This document shows, in pieces, positions 58,401 through 62,020 of a DNA stretch of 64,000 bases. Source of the stretch: Stictocephala bisonia (taxonomy: Eukaryota; Arthropoda; Insecta; Hemiptera; Membracidae). Below the pieces are notes generated by a model. That model did not search any database. It was not told the origin of the DNA and saw only the letters and a list, made by a program, of their open reading frames with translations. Both the position numbers and the translations under genes were made by a program. Each line of letters opens with the position of its first letter. Position 1 is the first letter of the stretch. The stretch spans positions 1-64,000 of the forward strand of contig JAQJVL010000418.1 of NCBI GenBank assembly GCA_035578905.1, given 5' to 3'.

Positions 58401-59800
58401 GATTATGTAAATGGACTGGACTCATTAACCACAACTACTGGAAAACTGTGGTTGATTAATTCTGAGAGTTGTTATTTTTTGCTCATAATTATGTATTATT
58501 TGAAGGAATAAATCATTATTTCATATTTGATTATTTCATACTTGATTTCTTCATCGCTGACCAGTATAGCTCACCATGAATGAATTCATCATTAAAGAAA
58601 TTCAATTTTAAAATGCAGTCAAAACTTAAAATTCCATACTATGATGGCGTCACAAGTTTAAATACACATTTAAAACATTAACACATTGAATACAACATTA
58701 AATAATACACACAAGATGGCGGTGGCTAAAAACACAAGATGGCCGTGGCTATACATCAATTAGATTGCTTTAAAAAAACTCAGTGATAGAGTAGAAGGCT
58801 TCTTTAATGAGCTATATCTTCAATCATCTTTTTTTCATTTAAAGGAAGATAAGTCAAGCTGTCTAACAGCCTTGGGTAACGTGTTGAAATTCTTGATTAC
58901 TAAAATAATGAAAAATCCTTTTTCTTGCTCAACCTACAGAAAGGGACATCGATGTTAAGTCCCGTCCTAAGATTATAATTGCTGTAGTCTACTCTCGTAG
59001 GGAGAGAGGCTTTGTTTTCCTTAACATGCATGACAGTCTGAAGACTGTACTGGTGATAGATGGTCATTATTTTAGGTCTTCTAAAAATAGGTCTACAGTG
59101 GTCCAGCCATCCAGCGGTGGACCAGTTCAGGTCACTTGTCAATGTTTTGTTATCTAGATCTTGCCATAATATGGGAAACAGATCGAAAGTTAGTCTACCC
59201 CTCTTTGTCATGTAATACTGATAAAATTGTAAACATGCTAATGTGTGATCAATGTTATGATTATGACAATACATAAAACCCAATGGACCAAATCAAAATG
59301 TTTGTTACAAGACCCTGAGAAGCAGTATCTAGCAGTAGCAGTAGTGTGAGGGTCTAAAAATCAAACTCAATGGTTAATTTGTTAGTTGAAAATTCTAAGA
59401 GGCATAACCCACTAAAACCTTTTAAAGTAATGAAATTTACCCACACTCTTCCACCCACTCTATATGCAGCCAGTATGATTAACTCTTTTAGACTTGGAAT
59501 TTAGAAAACAACCCCAAACTCATGTTGTTCAGTCTACACTCTAAATAGCTTGTTTTCAAAACATTGAATGCTCCAATAATCAAACTGTATTTTTCAGCAA
59601 GTAATATTTAGAAATATATAAATACCTTTCTTCTTGTTTTCTTTCTCTTCCCCCTTTCGTTCAATCATAGATGCTACAGTCTTTTTTGATTTGAAAGATT
59701 CTTCAAACGTCCGCATTTGTTTTGGAATGCGAGCTTGTTTTTTTCCCCATTGCTCAGCTGCTTGCAAAACTTCTGAGTAATTACTTGAGAACTCAAATTC
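13286..59800 (-). CDS. SRPRA: SRP receptor alpha subunit, 10 exons, N terminus outside window
   Basis: This is the GTPase of the ER docking receptor. It binds SRP54 on ribosome-SRP complexes, and the paired GTPases hydrolyse GTP to release the nascent chain to the translocon. Joining exons 59626-59800, 53901-54045, 51374-51509, 49417-49559, 47404-47548, 45320-45511, 40648-40819, 30631-30758, 15248-15424 and 13286-13411 gives 1539 nt in one frame, 512 residues plus TAA. The order is: charged linker, acidic stretch, N helical bundle, then the G domain with P-loop [25 protein letters not shown] and GTGQ. Animal orthologues are near 640 residues, so about 125 N-terminal residues (the SRX domain that binds the beta subunit) are missing and must lie above 64000. 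All splice phases agree. Introns run from about 1.8 to 15.2 kb and are full of transposons. The identification comes from recognised family motifs, not from a search. Confidence 0.96.
13412..15247. other. SRPRA intron between exons I and J
   Basis: 1.84-kb AT-rich intron. Only short ORFs without motifs are present, and no transposon ends were recognised. Confidence 0.7.
15248..15424 (-). CDS. SRPRA: SRPRA exon I (G4, TKFD)
   Basis: It encodes [20 protein letters not shown], then [10 protein letters not shown], and ends [17 protein letters not shown] gives guanine specificity (G4). The exon has 59 codons and is phase 0 at both ends. The acceptor is TGATAG and the donor GTAAGT. The true exon begins with TTG (Leu) after the AG, not with an initiator. 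Confidence 0.97.
15632..15646 (+). repeat. Target-site duplication, left copy
   Basis: ACTAACATCTTGCAG is repeated at 17220-17234 on the far side of the LINE. Its exact length is uncertain because its start resembles the (TAAC) tail. Confidence 0.8.
15647..17220 (+). mobile_element. 5'-truncated I/LOA-type LINE with RNase H
   Basis: A non-LTR retrotransposon fragment inserted in the sense opposite to SRPRA. It begins inside the RT thumb, ends in a CAACTAACTAACTAAC microsatellite tail, and is flanked by a 15-bp target-site duplication (15632-15646 and 17220-17234). It is clearly more GC-rich than the surrounding intron. Truncation at the 5' end is the usual outcome of target-primed reverse transcription. 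Confidence 0.9.
15649..17133 (+). pseudogene. LINE ORF2 C-terminal half: RT thumb, RNase H, zinc knuckle
   Basis: An uninterrupted frame of 494 codons to TAG, with no true start because the 5' part is missing. In order: RT thumb ([15 protein letters not shown]); RNase H from about residue 210, with acidic residues in [29 protein letters not shown] and GNEQADALA; then a C-terminal CCHC-like motif, CRLCG...AEHIVLEC. RNase H after RT is typical of the I, LOA and related clades. The lack of any stop or frameshift over 1.5 kb implies a recent insertion. It cannot be autonomous because endonuclease and the RT palm are absent. Confidence 0.9.
17235..17909. other. Intronic AT-rich sequence, nothing recognised
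   Basis: Part of the SRPRA exon H-I intron lying between two LINE insertions. No ORF or repeat structure was seen. Confidence 0.5.
17910..19260 (+). mobile_element. Internally deleted LINE with PHD-type ORF1
   Basis: From ATG 17910 the frame reads [20 protein letters not shown]. After a one-base frame change it continues through [12 protein letters not shown] and [12 protein letters not shown], a PHD-like Cys/His array typical of ORF1 in CR1/Jockey-group LINEs. Then come a coiled-coil-like Lys/Glu-rich stretch (18187-18387) and a conserved ORF1 C-terminal part ([14 protein letters not shown]). At about 18570 it jumps directly into the RT palm ([11 protein letters not shown]) and continues with thumb-like sequence ([31 protein letters not shown]). 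Endonuclease and the front half of RT are deleted. Many frame breaks are present. The 3' end is uncertain. Confidence 0.75.
19261..20645. other. Intronic AT-rich sequence with a short GT repeat
   Basis: A (TG)n tract lies at about 19817-19831. No genes were recognised. Confidence 0.45.
20646..21256 (-). repeat. 3' LTR of the Ty3/gypsy element
   Basis: 611 bp, TG...CA ends, 609/611 identical to the other LTR by direct line-by-line comparison. Confidence 0.97.
21257..21275 (-). other. Polypurine tract
   Basis: On the minus strand, the purine-rich GGAGGAAGGGGAGTGTT lies directly against the 3' LTR. This is the expected plus-strand priming site. Confidence 0.75.
21293..24907 (-). CDS. pol: Ty3/gypsy pol with gag C-terminal part (1204 aa)
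   Basis: Polyprotein frame, intact to its stop. Residues 1-60 are capsid C-terminal sequence. A CCHC knuckle lies at 110-123 ([14 protein letters not shown]), followed by a second Cys cluster at 131-147 that lacks the usual His. The aspartic protease motif [12 protein letters not shown] is at 201-212. RT spans about 370-560, with [10 protein letters not shown] and the catalytic VYLDDI at 509-514. RNase H has [10 protein letters not shown] from 654. Integrase has H857/H864/C894/C897, then D927, D987 and E1022 with 34 residues between the last two. All catalytic residues I can check are present. The first Met is probably not the native start, since the frame opens inside gag. Expression would need linkage to gag, which is broken here. 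Confidence 0.95.
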   Translation of the reverse strand: MAAMEGLYGRLSVQIPESTRLAQIFNNLHPQLQDRLALFDIKSLDDLRFMGRRAEAGRLRTSRPRPSPRIDSALEPDLAYWEPHRNRRVVTDRVASVQHTFSGSHSDITCWNCGTVGHRFKDCHRPRRKFCYGCGKDDTLKRDCVSCHPKRLAEQGISEVNEVDSQKHSTTIQLSYLIKNQINDPRPYLSVRVFGKKTTALLDSGASHTILGKDGMWIIDTYPAHLHLTNDKFVETADAQRHEVSGFVVLPITLKGRTENLKVLVVPTLHQFLILGIDFWEAMHIVADFHNREWHFSNKLHKEFCSSVDGIRSEEHLSVDKKARLKEIVDGFFKDEPKVLGRTDRVQHVIDTGNSPAIKQRYFPVSPARQALIDKELAQMLELGVVEPSKSEWSSPIFLIDKPDGSKRFVVDFRKVNAVSKKDAYPLPNVTSILDRLRDAKFISSLDIRSAYWQIPLEKDSKEKTAFTIPGRGLFHFVTMPFGLCGAPATWQRFVDNVLGPDLEPYVFVYLDDIIVVTPTFQKHLDILSEIFKRVREANSKAKCKFCRSELKYLGYVVSKKGLHVDPEKVKAIVDLPVTKNQKEVRQVCGTASWYRRFIPDFASRMYPLTSLLRKRSKFEWTQEADQAFQDIKACLISAPILTCPDFTKPFIISCDASGYGLGAVLSQSSGQGEVVVAYASRTLTRQEQNYSATERECLAVIWAIEKFRPYVEDTRFTVITDHYSLLWLNNLKDPVGRLARWATRLQSYDFQLVHRKGKENIVPDMLSRSMPISEEEKSPEQPTVFAVMEIPNEVKDRWYNNMLKRVKEQCDSYRQWRIEGKQLWKKVEGLDPSLDEDTWRLVLPKELRSMAIEGCHAPPTCGHQGVLKTFKRMQQSFYWPKMRKDIASYISKCHVCQCTKYDQQRPAGMMGSYRGVDAPFKMLAADLIGPLPRSMKGFKYLSVVTDTFTKFTILRPLRAATAKLVAQHLENDVFLMFGIPKYIICDNGSEYIGRPVTQLARSYNCKILLNASRHPQANPAERVNRDIVSMLRAYVNDNHRDWDKYIPQIGFALRTAHHESTKHTPAFLNFGRELAISGPGFEVLQDGDTPDIEDCQQYGEKLKELKGFYQEVSDRLKEAHMKNAKIYNFRRRHVEFKVNDLVLKRNYPQSDASKHFSAKLAPRFIGPLVVTRKISSLVYSLADLKGKALGNWHVTDLKKYVQD
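25048..25920 (-). pseudogene. gag: Ty3/gypsy gag N-terminal part, interrupted
   Basis: 290 codons starting [19 protein letters not shown]. Residues 5-35 resemble a SAP motif ([20 protein letters not shown]...L), a small nucleic-acid-binding fold. A low-complexity charged middle follows, then the beginning of a capsid-like domain ([40 protein letters not shown]). The frame ends at TGA (25045-25047) inside the capsid. The remainder of capsid and nucleocapsid continues in another frame that leads into pol. So one stop plus one frame change split gag. Damage is the simplest reading; recoding is an unlikely alternative. Confidence 0.85.
26056..26073 (-). other. tRNA primer binding site
   Basis: On the minus strand, TGGCGCACGAACGTGGGG starts two bases after the 5' LTR. 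TGG complements the CCA end of a tRNA. I cannot name the tRNA reliably without a search. Confidence 0.75.
26076..26686 (-). repeat. 5' LTR of the Ty3/gypsy element
   Basis: 611 bp. It should carry the element promoter, but I could not assign a TATA box or initiator with confidence. It is followed on the minus strand by two bases and then the primer binding site. Confidence 0.97.
26691..27700. other. Intronic AT-rich sequence with a small palindromic patch
   Basis: No gene. At about 27258-27345 the phrases ATATAGCAATTGTCG and CGGCGATTGCTATATTGATC form an imperfect inverted pair around a CGCCGGCG palindrome, perhaps an old transposon end. Confidence 0.4.
27701..30236. mobile_element. Non-autonomous hAT element, 2.5 kb
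   Basis: The terminal inverted repeats are TAGGGATGGACGAG (27701) and CTCGTCCATCCCTA (ending 30236). They are flanked by a perfect 8-bp duplication AAAAAAAT (27693-27700 and 30237-30244), the hAT hallmark length. The left subterminal region has two near-identical repeats of CGGGAGGGAAACG...TTAATTTCCTCCCAAATTTC, and the right one carries GGGAATTCCCGAAATTTCGAG. The longest interior ORF is 80 codons (28394-28636) and shows no transposase motif. It must depend on a transposase from elsewhere. Confidence 0.88.
30355..30403. repeat. Possible piggyBac-type terminus
   Basis: GCTGGCGTTAAAAGGGTTAA reads in reverse as TTAACCCTTTTAACGCCAGC, resembling piggyBac-like ends. An inner inverted match (TGGCGTTTTTAGCAT with ATGCTGGCGTT) is present. 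No partner end was found. Confidence 0.3.
30631..30758 (-). CDS. SRPRA: SRPRA exon H (G3, DTAGR)
   Basis: It encodes [20 protein letters not shown], then [20 protein letters not shown] and AK. DTAGR is the Walker B/G3 motif. The acceptor TTGCAG is followed by GC completing Gly, and the donor is GTGTGA. The exon is isolated between the two largest introns (9.9 and 15.2 kb). Confidence 0.97.
31150..32330 (-). pseudogene. LINE RT palm, thumb and C-terminal fragment
   Basis: The open stretch 31438-32301 encodes [40 protein letters not shown] and the catalytic box [12 protein letters not shown]. It goes on through the thumb ([37 protein letters not shown]) and the ALRIICGL helix. It continues with frame breaks to about 31150. 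YADD is intact, but the flanking parts are disrupted, so no active enzyme is made. Confidence 0.9.
32403..33253 (+). repeat. 36-bp GT-rich minisatellite, array 2 (inside a LINE)
   Basis: About 24 units with core CATTACCACTGTACGTGTAT plus GGGTGGGTGGGTGGGT or GGGTAGGCGGGTAGGT. Variants with ACTTGAATGAGT and ACTATACTTGTAT are interspersed. A 212-bp higher-order period is visible: CACTATACTT occurs at 32471 and 32683. It interrupts LINE RT sequence directly after STVDAM. Periodic ORFs (12-residue unit [12 protein letters not shown]) are by-products. Confidence 0.96.
33258..33665 (-). pseudogene. LINE RT fingers fragment
   Basis: [38 protein letters not shown], then [17 protein letters not shown] and a degraded stretch resembling LNRLLLFV...[13 protein letters not shown]. 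These are the fingers blocks of LINE RT, broken by frameshifts. It is bounded on the right by the Tigger left end and on the left by the minisatellite. Confidence 0.8.
33668..36043 (+). mobile_element. Apparently intact pogo/Tigger transposon
   Basis: 2376 bp with 24-bp terminal inverted repeats (CAGTAAACTCTCGATTATCC... on the left, CAGTAAACTCCCGATTATCC... on the right; one mismatch) and TA target duplications at 33666-33667 and 36044-36045. Subterminal copies of GGATTATCCGCGG lie inside both ends. It contains one uninterrupted transposase gene on the plus strand. It is inserted in an old LINE and lies antisense to SRPRA within an intron. Confidence 0.96.
34214..35809 (+). CDS. Tigger/pogo transposase, 531 aa, intact
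   Basis: It starts at ATG 34214 ([20 protein letters not shown]). An upstream in-frame ATG at 34193 would add seven hydrophobic residues and seems less likely. Domains in order: psq/CENP-B N-terminal HTH (about 5-55); second CENP-B-type HTH (about 75-137, with [14 protein letters not shown]); DDE_1 catalytic core with D177 (NADESG), D292 (LLLDNAPSH) and D327 (QPMDQGV); then an acidic C terminus ending in a basic PCNA-box-like tail ([10 protein letters not shown]). No stop or frameshift is present. The length fits the family. Relatives include the domesticated CENP-B, TIGD and jerky proteins. Here the matching TIRs show a transposon rather than a domesticated gene. Confidence 0.96.
   Translation: MAAKRKKVVLSIQDKLELIKSVENGAPKKQMCLRYGIGESTVRDIMKQKDKLIEFASSSDNTSTMKKRKTMKNSTYEELDSALLEWVSQVRSQGTPISGPIVAAKAKTFFEMLNLEGNFDASSGWLTRFKQRHGIREIGLHGEKLSGDEEAASGFQSYFEQLIESEGLTYEQVYNADESGLFWKCLPTRTLAFETEKQAAGHKSSKERITIMPCNNASGSHKLKLLVIGKSKRPRSFKGTRAENLPVHYYHQEKGWMDQRIFKDWFDTKFVPQVREHLRSKNLPEKAVLLLDNAPSHPGESVLKSDDGNFFVKFLPPNVTALIQPMDQGVIASMKKKYRTALLKKMIDEGDDLKTFFKDYTVLDSIYDINNAWKSVKQSTLMKSWRKILPDVENIQEGEEDEDDIPLSVLANLAKSVAGGVNVNEENIGEWIECDANDPGFEYFTDESIIDQVRGIESVEPKDNEDEEEMQRTVTHDEALGHIDHILQYLEEQDDATLCDKMVLRKLKSQIKKKSFATKKQMQMTDFFVKQ
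36046..36355 (-). pseudogene. LINE endonuclease-RT linker
   Basis: An open 103-codon stretch ([20 protein letters not shown] and onwards) lies in the position between the endonuclease and RT of the same LINE. It ends where the Tigger element is inserted at TA 36044-36045. Confidence 0.65.
36800..37206 (-). pseudogene. LINE AP-like endonuclease fragment
   Basis: [20 protein letters not shown], then [20 protein letters not shown] and further residues. The P-D-I-L-x-L-S-E-H/T motif holds the catalytic Glu of the endonuclease/exonuclease/phosphatase fold. The frame stops at 36895. The continuation is degenerate (a possible [13 protein letters not shown] trace at about 36840-36860). Confidence 0.8.
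37590..38040 (-). pseudogene. LINE segment with SGNH/GDSL-esterase-like motif
   Basis: The reading includes [10 protein letters not shown] near its start, then [20 protein letters not shown] and a helix/strand pattern through VYV at 37590. The DxxxIxxGxNN block resembles block III of SGNH hydrolases. Such esterase-like domains are known from ORF1 of some CR1-group LINEs. The nucleophile block (expected GDS) reads VDS here, and I could not place the catalytic Asp-x-x-His. It is broken by stops near 37930, so it is not functional. The domain assignment is inference. Confidence 0.5.
38150..38262 (+). repeat. Degenerate minisatellite units flanking the LINE
   Basis: About three diverged units of the 36-bp family (GTCAATACCACCCTACGTGTATGG and similar) directly beyond the 5' end of the LINE. 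Confidence 0.75.
38263..39004. other. Intronic sequence, nothing recognised
   Basis: AT-rich sequence between two groups of degenerate minisatellite units. No ORF with motifs. Confidence 0.45.
39005..39215 (+). repeat. Degenerate minisatellite units
   Basis: Five to six diverged units (TATTACCACACGTGTACAGATGGGTGGG, AGTACCACCTAGTAACTGTACGTGCATGGG, etc.). It is the same family as arrays 1 and 2, but older and no longer regular. Confidence 0.75.
39282..39719. mobile_element. Foldback element with ~195-bp arms
   Basis: Two long inverted arms, 39282-39482 and 39528-39719, match nearly base for base from ACTGGTTAA at the outside to CATTTGCCGGCCGGCGATAG at the centre, around a 45-bp loop. There is no ORF. 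RNA from either strand would form a very stable hairpin. The flanks do not show a clear target duplication. Confidence 0.9.
40648..40819 (-). CDS. SRPRA: SRPRA exon G (G2 and insertion-box region)
   Basis: It encodes [20 protein letters not shown], then [15 protein letters not shown], and ends [20 protein letters not shown] is the SRP-GTPase insertion-box signature, with the catalytic Arg/Gln region. The acceptor is TTGTAG. The donor GTACGT splits a Gly codon. Confidence 0.97.
40898..41532. mobile_element. Tigger/pogo-type MITE
   Basis: The left end CAGTAGAGCCTCACTTATCC and the right end ATACGAGGCTCTATG form inverted repeats bounded by TA on both sides (40896-40897 and 41533-41534). It has no transposase. 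Its interior matches the copy at 12541-12874. One unit of the 36-bp minisatellite motif lies inside it in inverse orientation (41361-41396). Confidence 0.78.
41361..41396 (-). repeat. Single minisatellite unit, inverse orientation
   Basis: The reverse complement begins TACGTGTATGGAGGGGGGGT and continues CAATACCTCTGTACCT. It closely matches one unit of array 1 and is embedded in the MITE at 40898-41532. Weaker inverted traces lie at 40045-40085 (CCACCCATACTGTTATACAT). Confidence 0.75.
41533..45090. other. Intron F-G repeat-like block, unclassified
   Basis: A lone Tigger-like left end CAGTAGAGCCTCCATTATTC is at 41910, and a G-rich run lies at about 42131-42154. GC-richer patches (42310-42720, 43250-43490, 43800-43870, 44150-44540) alternate with T-rich DNA over 2.2 kb, like one diverged element. 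No ORF above 95 codons has a motif and I see no LTR pair or TIR pair. Unidentified. Confidence 0.4.
45091..45238. mobile_element. Short MITE-like inverted repeat
   Basis: AAAGGAAAGGAGAGCAGCATACCTG at the left pairs with CAGGTATGCTGCTTTCCTTT at the right across about 100 bp of spacer. It lies 80 bp from SRPRA exon F on the intron side. The target duplication is unclear. Confidence 0.65.
45320..45511 (-). CDS. SRPRA: SRPRA exon F (end of N domain, P-loop)
   Basis: The exon has 64 codons and both boundaries are phase 0. It reads [20 protein letters not shown], then the [10 protein letters not shown] helix, and ends with the P-loop and flanking residues [14 protein letters not shown]. This G1 motif is characteristic of SRP54/SRP receptor GTPases. 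The acceptor is TTCCAG and the donor GTGATT. Confidence 0.97.
45512..47126. other. SRPRA intron (GC-AG), AT-rich
   Basis: It contains a (TG)n tract at about 46563-46581. No transposon ends were recognised. Confidence 0.6.
47127..47232. repeat. 54-bp tandem duplication
   Basis: TAAAGCCAAGTGATCACCTC... begins at 47127 and again at 47181, nearly identical, with a two-base difference near GTGATAGTC versus GTGAGTC. It is two copies only, in the intron beside exon E. Confidence 0.9.
47404..47548 (-). CDS. SRPRA: SRPRA exon E (N domain helical bundle), GC splice donor
   Basis: It encodes [20 protein letters not shown], then the segment ending [11 protein letters not shown], which is the NG-domain N bundle. 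The acceptor is TTTTTTAG. The donor after AAG is GCAAGT, so the following intron starts with GC rather than GT. All other donors in this gene are GT. Reading in phase 0 into exon F gives the expected K|VIGTF junction, so the GC is not a mis-set boundary. Confidence 0.93.
47620..48574 (-). pseudogene. LINE endonuclease C-terminal fragment
   Basis: The open frame 47930-48574 includes [49 protein letters not shown]: the GDxN and SDH-like (here TDHSL) motifs of the AP-like endonuclease. It continues with frame breaks to a pre-RT linker (NGKLLMKS, then DKRQIALLFNDYF-like) near 47620. RT is missing. It lies about 70 bp from the acceptor of SRPRA exon E. Confidence 0.82.
48687..49348. mobile_element. 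piggyBac-like MITE
   Basis: TTAA then CACTTTGAGTGCTGGTCC at the left. The right end in reverse is TACTTTGACTGCGGATCC, followed by degenerate TTAC. Further inner matches (ACGGAA...GAAGAAT) extend the inverted repeat. No coding capacity. Confidence 0.6.
49417..49559 (-). CDS. SRPRA: SRPRA exon D (acidic segment before the N domain)
   Basis: It encodes [17 protein letters not shown], a run of Glu/Asp, and ends SSSVFSMF. The acceptor is TTACAG. The donor GTAATC splits a Lys codon (AA|G) completed by exon E. The acidic tract before the N domain is typical of metazoan orthologues. Confidence 0.92.
50592..51354. mobile_element. Tigger/pogo-type MITE next to an SRPRA exon
   Basis: The left end CAGTGGGCACCGGTTATACC and the right end (reverse CAATGAGCGCTGATTATAAC) are imperfect inverted repeats. 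TA precedes the left end and AA follows the right. It has no transposase. It ends 20 bp from exon C (donor at 51373). Confidence 0.7.
51374..51509 (-). CDS. SRPRA: SRPRA exon C (linker with RVWDLGG motif)
   Basis: It encodes [20 protein letters not shown] and further residues. The R-V-W-D/E-L-G-G motif is diagnostic of the SRP receptor alpha linker. The acceptor is a T-rich tract ending ACAG and the donor is GTTAGT. The exon is 136 nt and enters with one base that completes Thr. A Tigger-like MITE ends at 51354, only about 20 bp from the donor. Confidence 0.92.
51510..53900. other. SRPRA intron B-C, AT-rich
   Basis: No recognised element or ORF over 60 codons. A T-rich tract ending ACAG next to exon C serves as the acceptor. 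Confidence 0.6.
53901..54045 (-). CDS. SRPRA: SRPRA exon B (charged linker)
   Basis: The acceptor is TTTACAG and the donor is GTAAGA. The first two bases complete Val and the last two begin a Thr codon. The peptide is Lys/Glu-rich and includes [20 protein letters not shown]. Linker sequence is poorly conserved in the family, so the call rests on the open frame, matched phases and position. Confidence 0.85.
54240..54856 (-). pseudogene. mariner transposase remnant
   Basis: N-terminal HTH part: [20 protein letters not shown], then [20 protein letters not shown], a typical mariner signature. After 54620 it jumps to C-terminal sequence ([12 protein letters not shown], then a degraded ENPLYSPDL-like and FFLF-like stretch), so the first catalytic Asp region is deleted. 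Stops and frameshifts are present; it is inactive. Confidence 0.8.
54862..55895. mobile_element. piggyBac-like non-autonomous element with internal 364-bp tandem repeat
   Basis: The termini CCCTCCTAG and AGGAGGG are each bounded by TTAA (54858-54861 and 55896-55899). The interior is two tandem copies of 364 bp (54907-55270 and 55271-55634). At the right come repeated ATTGCCGATGCATCGGCAAT palindromes (55816-55885). No transposase ORF. It is inserted in the mariner transposase start region. Confidence 0.8.
54907..55634 (+). repeat. 364-bp tandem duplication
   Basis: AGCTTGATTTGCAGACATTT begins at 54907, and AGCTTGATTTCCAGACATTT at 55271. The copies stay nearly identical through CGGCGAGTCAACATG. 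High identity implies recent duplication. Confidence 0.93.
56400..57480 (+). pseudogene. LINE RT C-terminal fragment
   Basis: [18 protein letters not shown] (fingers/palm block), [13 protein letters not shown] (catalytic box with F for Y), [20 protein letters not shown] (thumb), [17 protein letters not shown], then after a frame change [20 protein letters not shown] and a C-terminal domain ending [16 protein letters not shown]. It belongs to a CR1/Jockey-like LINE, 5'-truncated, and resembles the copy at 18570-19150. Frameshifted near 57040. Confidence 0.85.
57517..58108 (+). mobile_element. Tc1/mariner-type deletion derivative
   Basis: Inverted ends CAGGGCGTTTCAAAAAGAATCATCCGATTTTA and reverse CAGGGTGTTTCAAAAAGAATCATCCGATTTTG lie between TA dinucleotides (57515-57516 and 58109-58110). 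Only 592 bp remain. The middle retains the transposase C terminus. It lies just beyond the 3' end of the LINE fragment. Confidence 0.85.
57700..57961 (+). pseudogene. DDE transposase C-terminal fragment
   Basis: [40 protein letters not shown], then [20 protein letters not shown] and [12 protein letters not shown] followed by a stop. The PRSPDLTxCDFFLWG block carries the third catalytic acidic residue of Tc1/mariner-like enzymes. The rest of the protein is deleted. Confidence 0.85.
58770..59320 (-). pseudogene. LINE 3' end (RT C-terminal domain)
   Basis: The open frame 58900-59283 includes [40 protein letters not shown]. Past a frame change it reads [17 protein letters not shown] and an [13 protein letters not shown] end near 58780. 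This order is the conserved C-terminal tail of CR1/Jockey-type LINE proteins. 5'-truncated and frameshifted. Confidence 0.82.
59626..59800 (-). CDS. SRPRA: SRPRA exon A (linker after SRX domain)
   Basis: It reads [20 protein letters not shown], then a basic segment with [17 protein letters not shown] and SMIERKGEE. This matches the conserved segment that follows the SRX domain in SRP receptor alpha. The acceptor is TTAG at 59801-59804 and the donor is GTATTT just below 59626. The exon ends after the first base of a Val codon completed by the next exon. The preceding exon is not in the window. Confidence 0.9.
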
Positions 59801-59924
59801 CTAAGAGAATTCAAGTATAAAATTAATTTGAAAGCAACCATTAAAAATTGTAAAAACTTGCCCTCCTATTGTGAGGGCAAATCATGAGTATACAGTTTCA
59901 TGTTTATATATATACACAAGTCCT

Positions 59925-59925
59925 T

Positions 59926-59973
<48 letters not shown>

Positions 59974-59995
59974 ATATATATATATATATATATAA
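59925..59995. repeat. (TA)n microsatellite
   Basis: An almost pure TA run interrupted by TATGTATGTATA. The repetitive Tyr/Ile ORF across it is an artefact. Confidence 0.95.
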
Positions 59996-60424
59996 ACAAA
60001 TTATTTTGGGGCCTTTACAAATGATTAGTACAAAACAAGTGAATTATCAATATGTGGTTTATTGATTTCAGTAAACCACGTTTACCTTCCTCAGACCAGA
60101 GAGATTGAAGGGAACCACTGATCACCATAATATTTTTTACATTTTTTGCTTATATTATAGTAAATTTGAATCATGTGACCGTTCACTTGTTTTGTGTTTC
60201 TACCATTACATTATATACTAACTAAGAAATCCACATTTTCTTTGAATATTTCTTAGCACCATAATATTTAGTATTTATACTAAACTAATTTGTGTTGTGT
60301 GGTGTTTACTTGTTTTGTATTTATACCAACATGTAATATACTAACTAAAGCTTAAATGATTAGTACAACAAATCCACTTTTTCCTTTGTTGAGGAGATTG
60401 TATGCGATAGGTTTCATGCTCGGT

Positions 60425-60475
60425 CAGGGCCGAATTTCCCAATAGGCCCAGGCCTATGGGCGCAAGCTTCCAGAG
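60425..60475. repeat. Possible hAT-type terminus
   Basis: TCAGGGCCGAATTTCCCAAT then AGGCCCAGGCCTATGGGCGC resembles ends of hAT-like elements that start CAGGGCCGG. No partner end or duplication was located. Confidence 0.3.
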
Positions 60476-62020
60476 GGTGCATGGCCAAGACAAAATTTTT
60501 TTTAACTAGAAATAAAAATAAATAGCCATAACTGAACATATTTTTTGAATTGATTAAAAAAAATCAGGCTAATAAAGCATTCTGATTTTTAAGTTCATTG
60601 GAACAAATAATTGTTCGTAAAGTTAAAAAATGTTTCACTATTATGCGTTGACTTCGTTACAACATTGATCTCAAACACAGGATAACTGGCTTTATTATGT
60701 TGTCAAGCTTTACACATCTAAATTGCCACTGCCAGACCTATGCAACTCCCATGTTCCATGTATAGAGGAGGATGACCATCTTAGTGACGCCAAATAACTA
60801 CAGATTGCTCTGTGATTCCTCTACTTTCGACCTCGCCTGGAGACTCTGCTTTTTGCCCCTTTGTGGCAAAACTTGGCCTAAGGCTTCGCAGTGGAAAGTT
60901 CGGCCTGTGACCTCACCAAGACACTCTGCTACAGTGCCATTTTTGGGTCTCGACAGGTTGCCTCATGAGGAAGAGCGGCCTACGGATTCTTAACCAATTG
61001 GACAATGAATTTTGGTTTTAGGTGCAGTTGAGCCCATAAACATAGGTTTTCTACAATCTGTTGATATATTAGTAATTAATTGAAGAATACCTTTAATTTG
61101 ATACCCCACTAAGGCGGTTTATATTAATATTACCTTTTTTGTTTTTGGAATTTTTTTGTTTTGGGGGCAAATGCCCTTTATTAGTTGCTCTTTTCTAAAT
61201 CTGATGGTATAATATTTGGATTCAGGAGGAAAATAGCTTTAATTTGATGCCCCACTTGAGTAGATAATATTAGTATTAAACAATTTTACATTTTTTAAAT
61301 TTCAGTTTTTAGGCCCCCCGATACCCCAAATTTCAAGTTTTTGACTGAAATTTACATATAAGGTGCGCGTTTGTTTCGCGTGTAGAATTGTGAAGGTTTG
61401 AAACTTTTACTCGAGATTTTCCTCAAGTTAGGTCAGAAATACTACTTTTTTGTGATTTTCCTAAAAGAAATTCATTGGGGCAGTTTTGGGGGTAAAAAAG
61501 ATTGCCATTTCGGCATTATGCAGAATTTTTCAAAATCCCTTCTTATTGTACACCTACAATATAGGACCAATCATCCTACAAAATTTCAGCCTCGGAGGTT
61601 TAGTGGATTTTGAGAAACAGTAATCAGTGAGTGAGTCAGTGGTATTTGGATTTTATATTATATTATATTAGATTACAGATTGATGGTTGCTATCAGCGTG
61701 GACACTAATAGAGAAGTATGTGGTGTCCATGTTGGATGGTAGTCAAGGTTAGGATGTTTTGCAGGAAAGAGGACTGAGTATAAGGCTTGTAAGTTAGCTG
61801 ACAATCAAACCAACACTAAGTGGTTCAGATTCCATCTACAGCTGTAGGTCCCTCAGTTAATAAATAGCTCTTTCTGAGGATCAGTCGACATTAATTAGTA
61901 ACAATGACTACACTCGTTCATCTACACTCATCACACTCATTCCGCCCATATCTTGACGAACAGCGTCTTAATAATGAACAATAATAATTGAACATTTCTT
62001 AGCTCAGCCTTTTTTACATA
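60476..62020. other. Repeat-like non-coding DNA
   Basis: An imperfect direct repeat (TTTAATTTGATACCCCACT at about 61095, TTTAATTTGATGCCCCACT at about 61239) and a tail of GTGAGTGAGTCAGTGG then (TATAT) (61626-61670) look like the 3' region of a retroelement. No coding sequence was recognised. Confidence 0.4.

Noticed and set aside
59871..60065. ORF with Tyr-Ile repeats
   Set aside because: It reads through the TA microsatellite.
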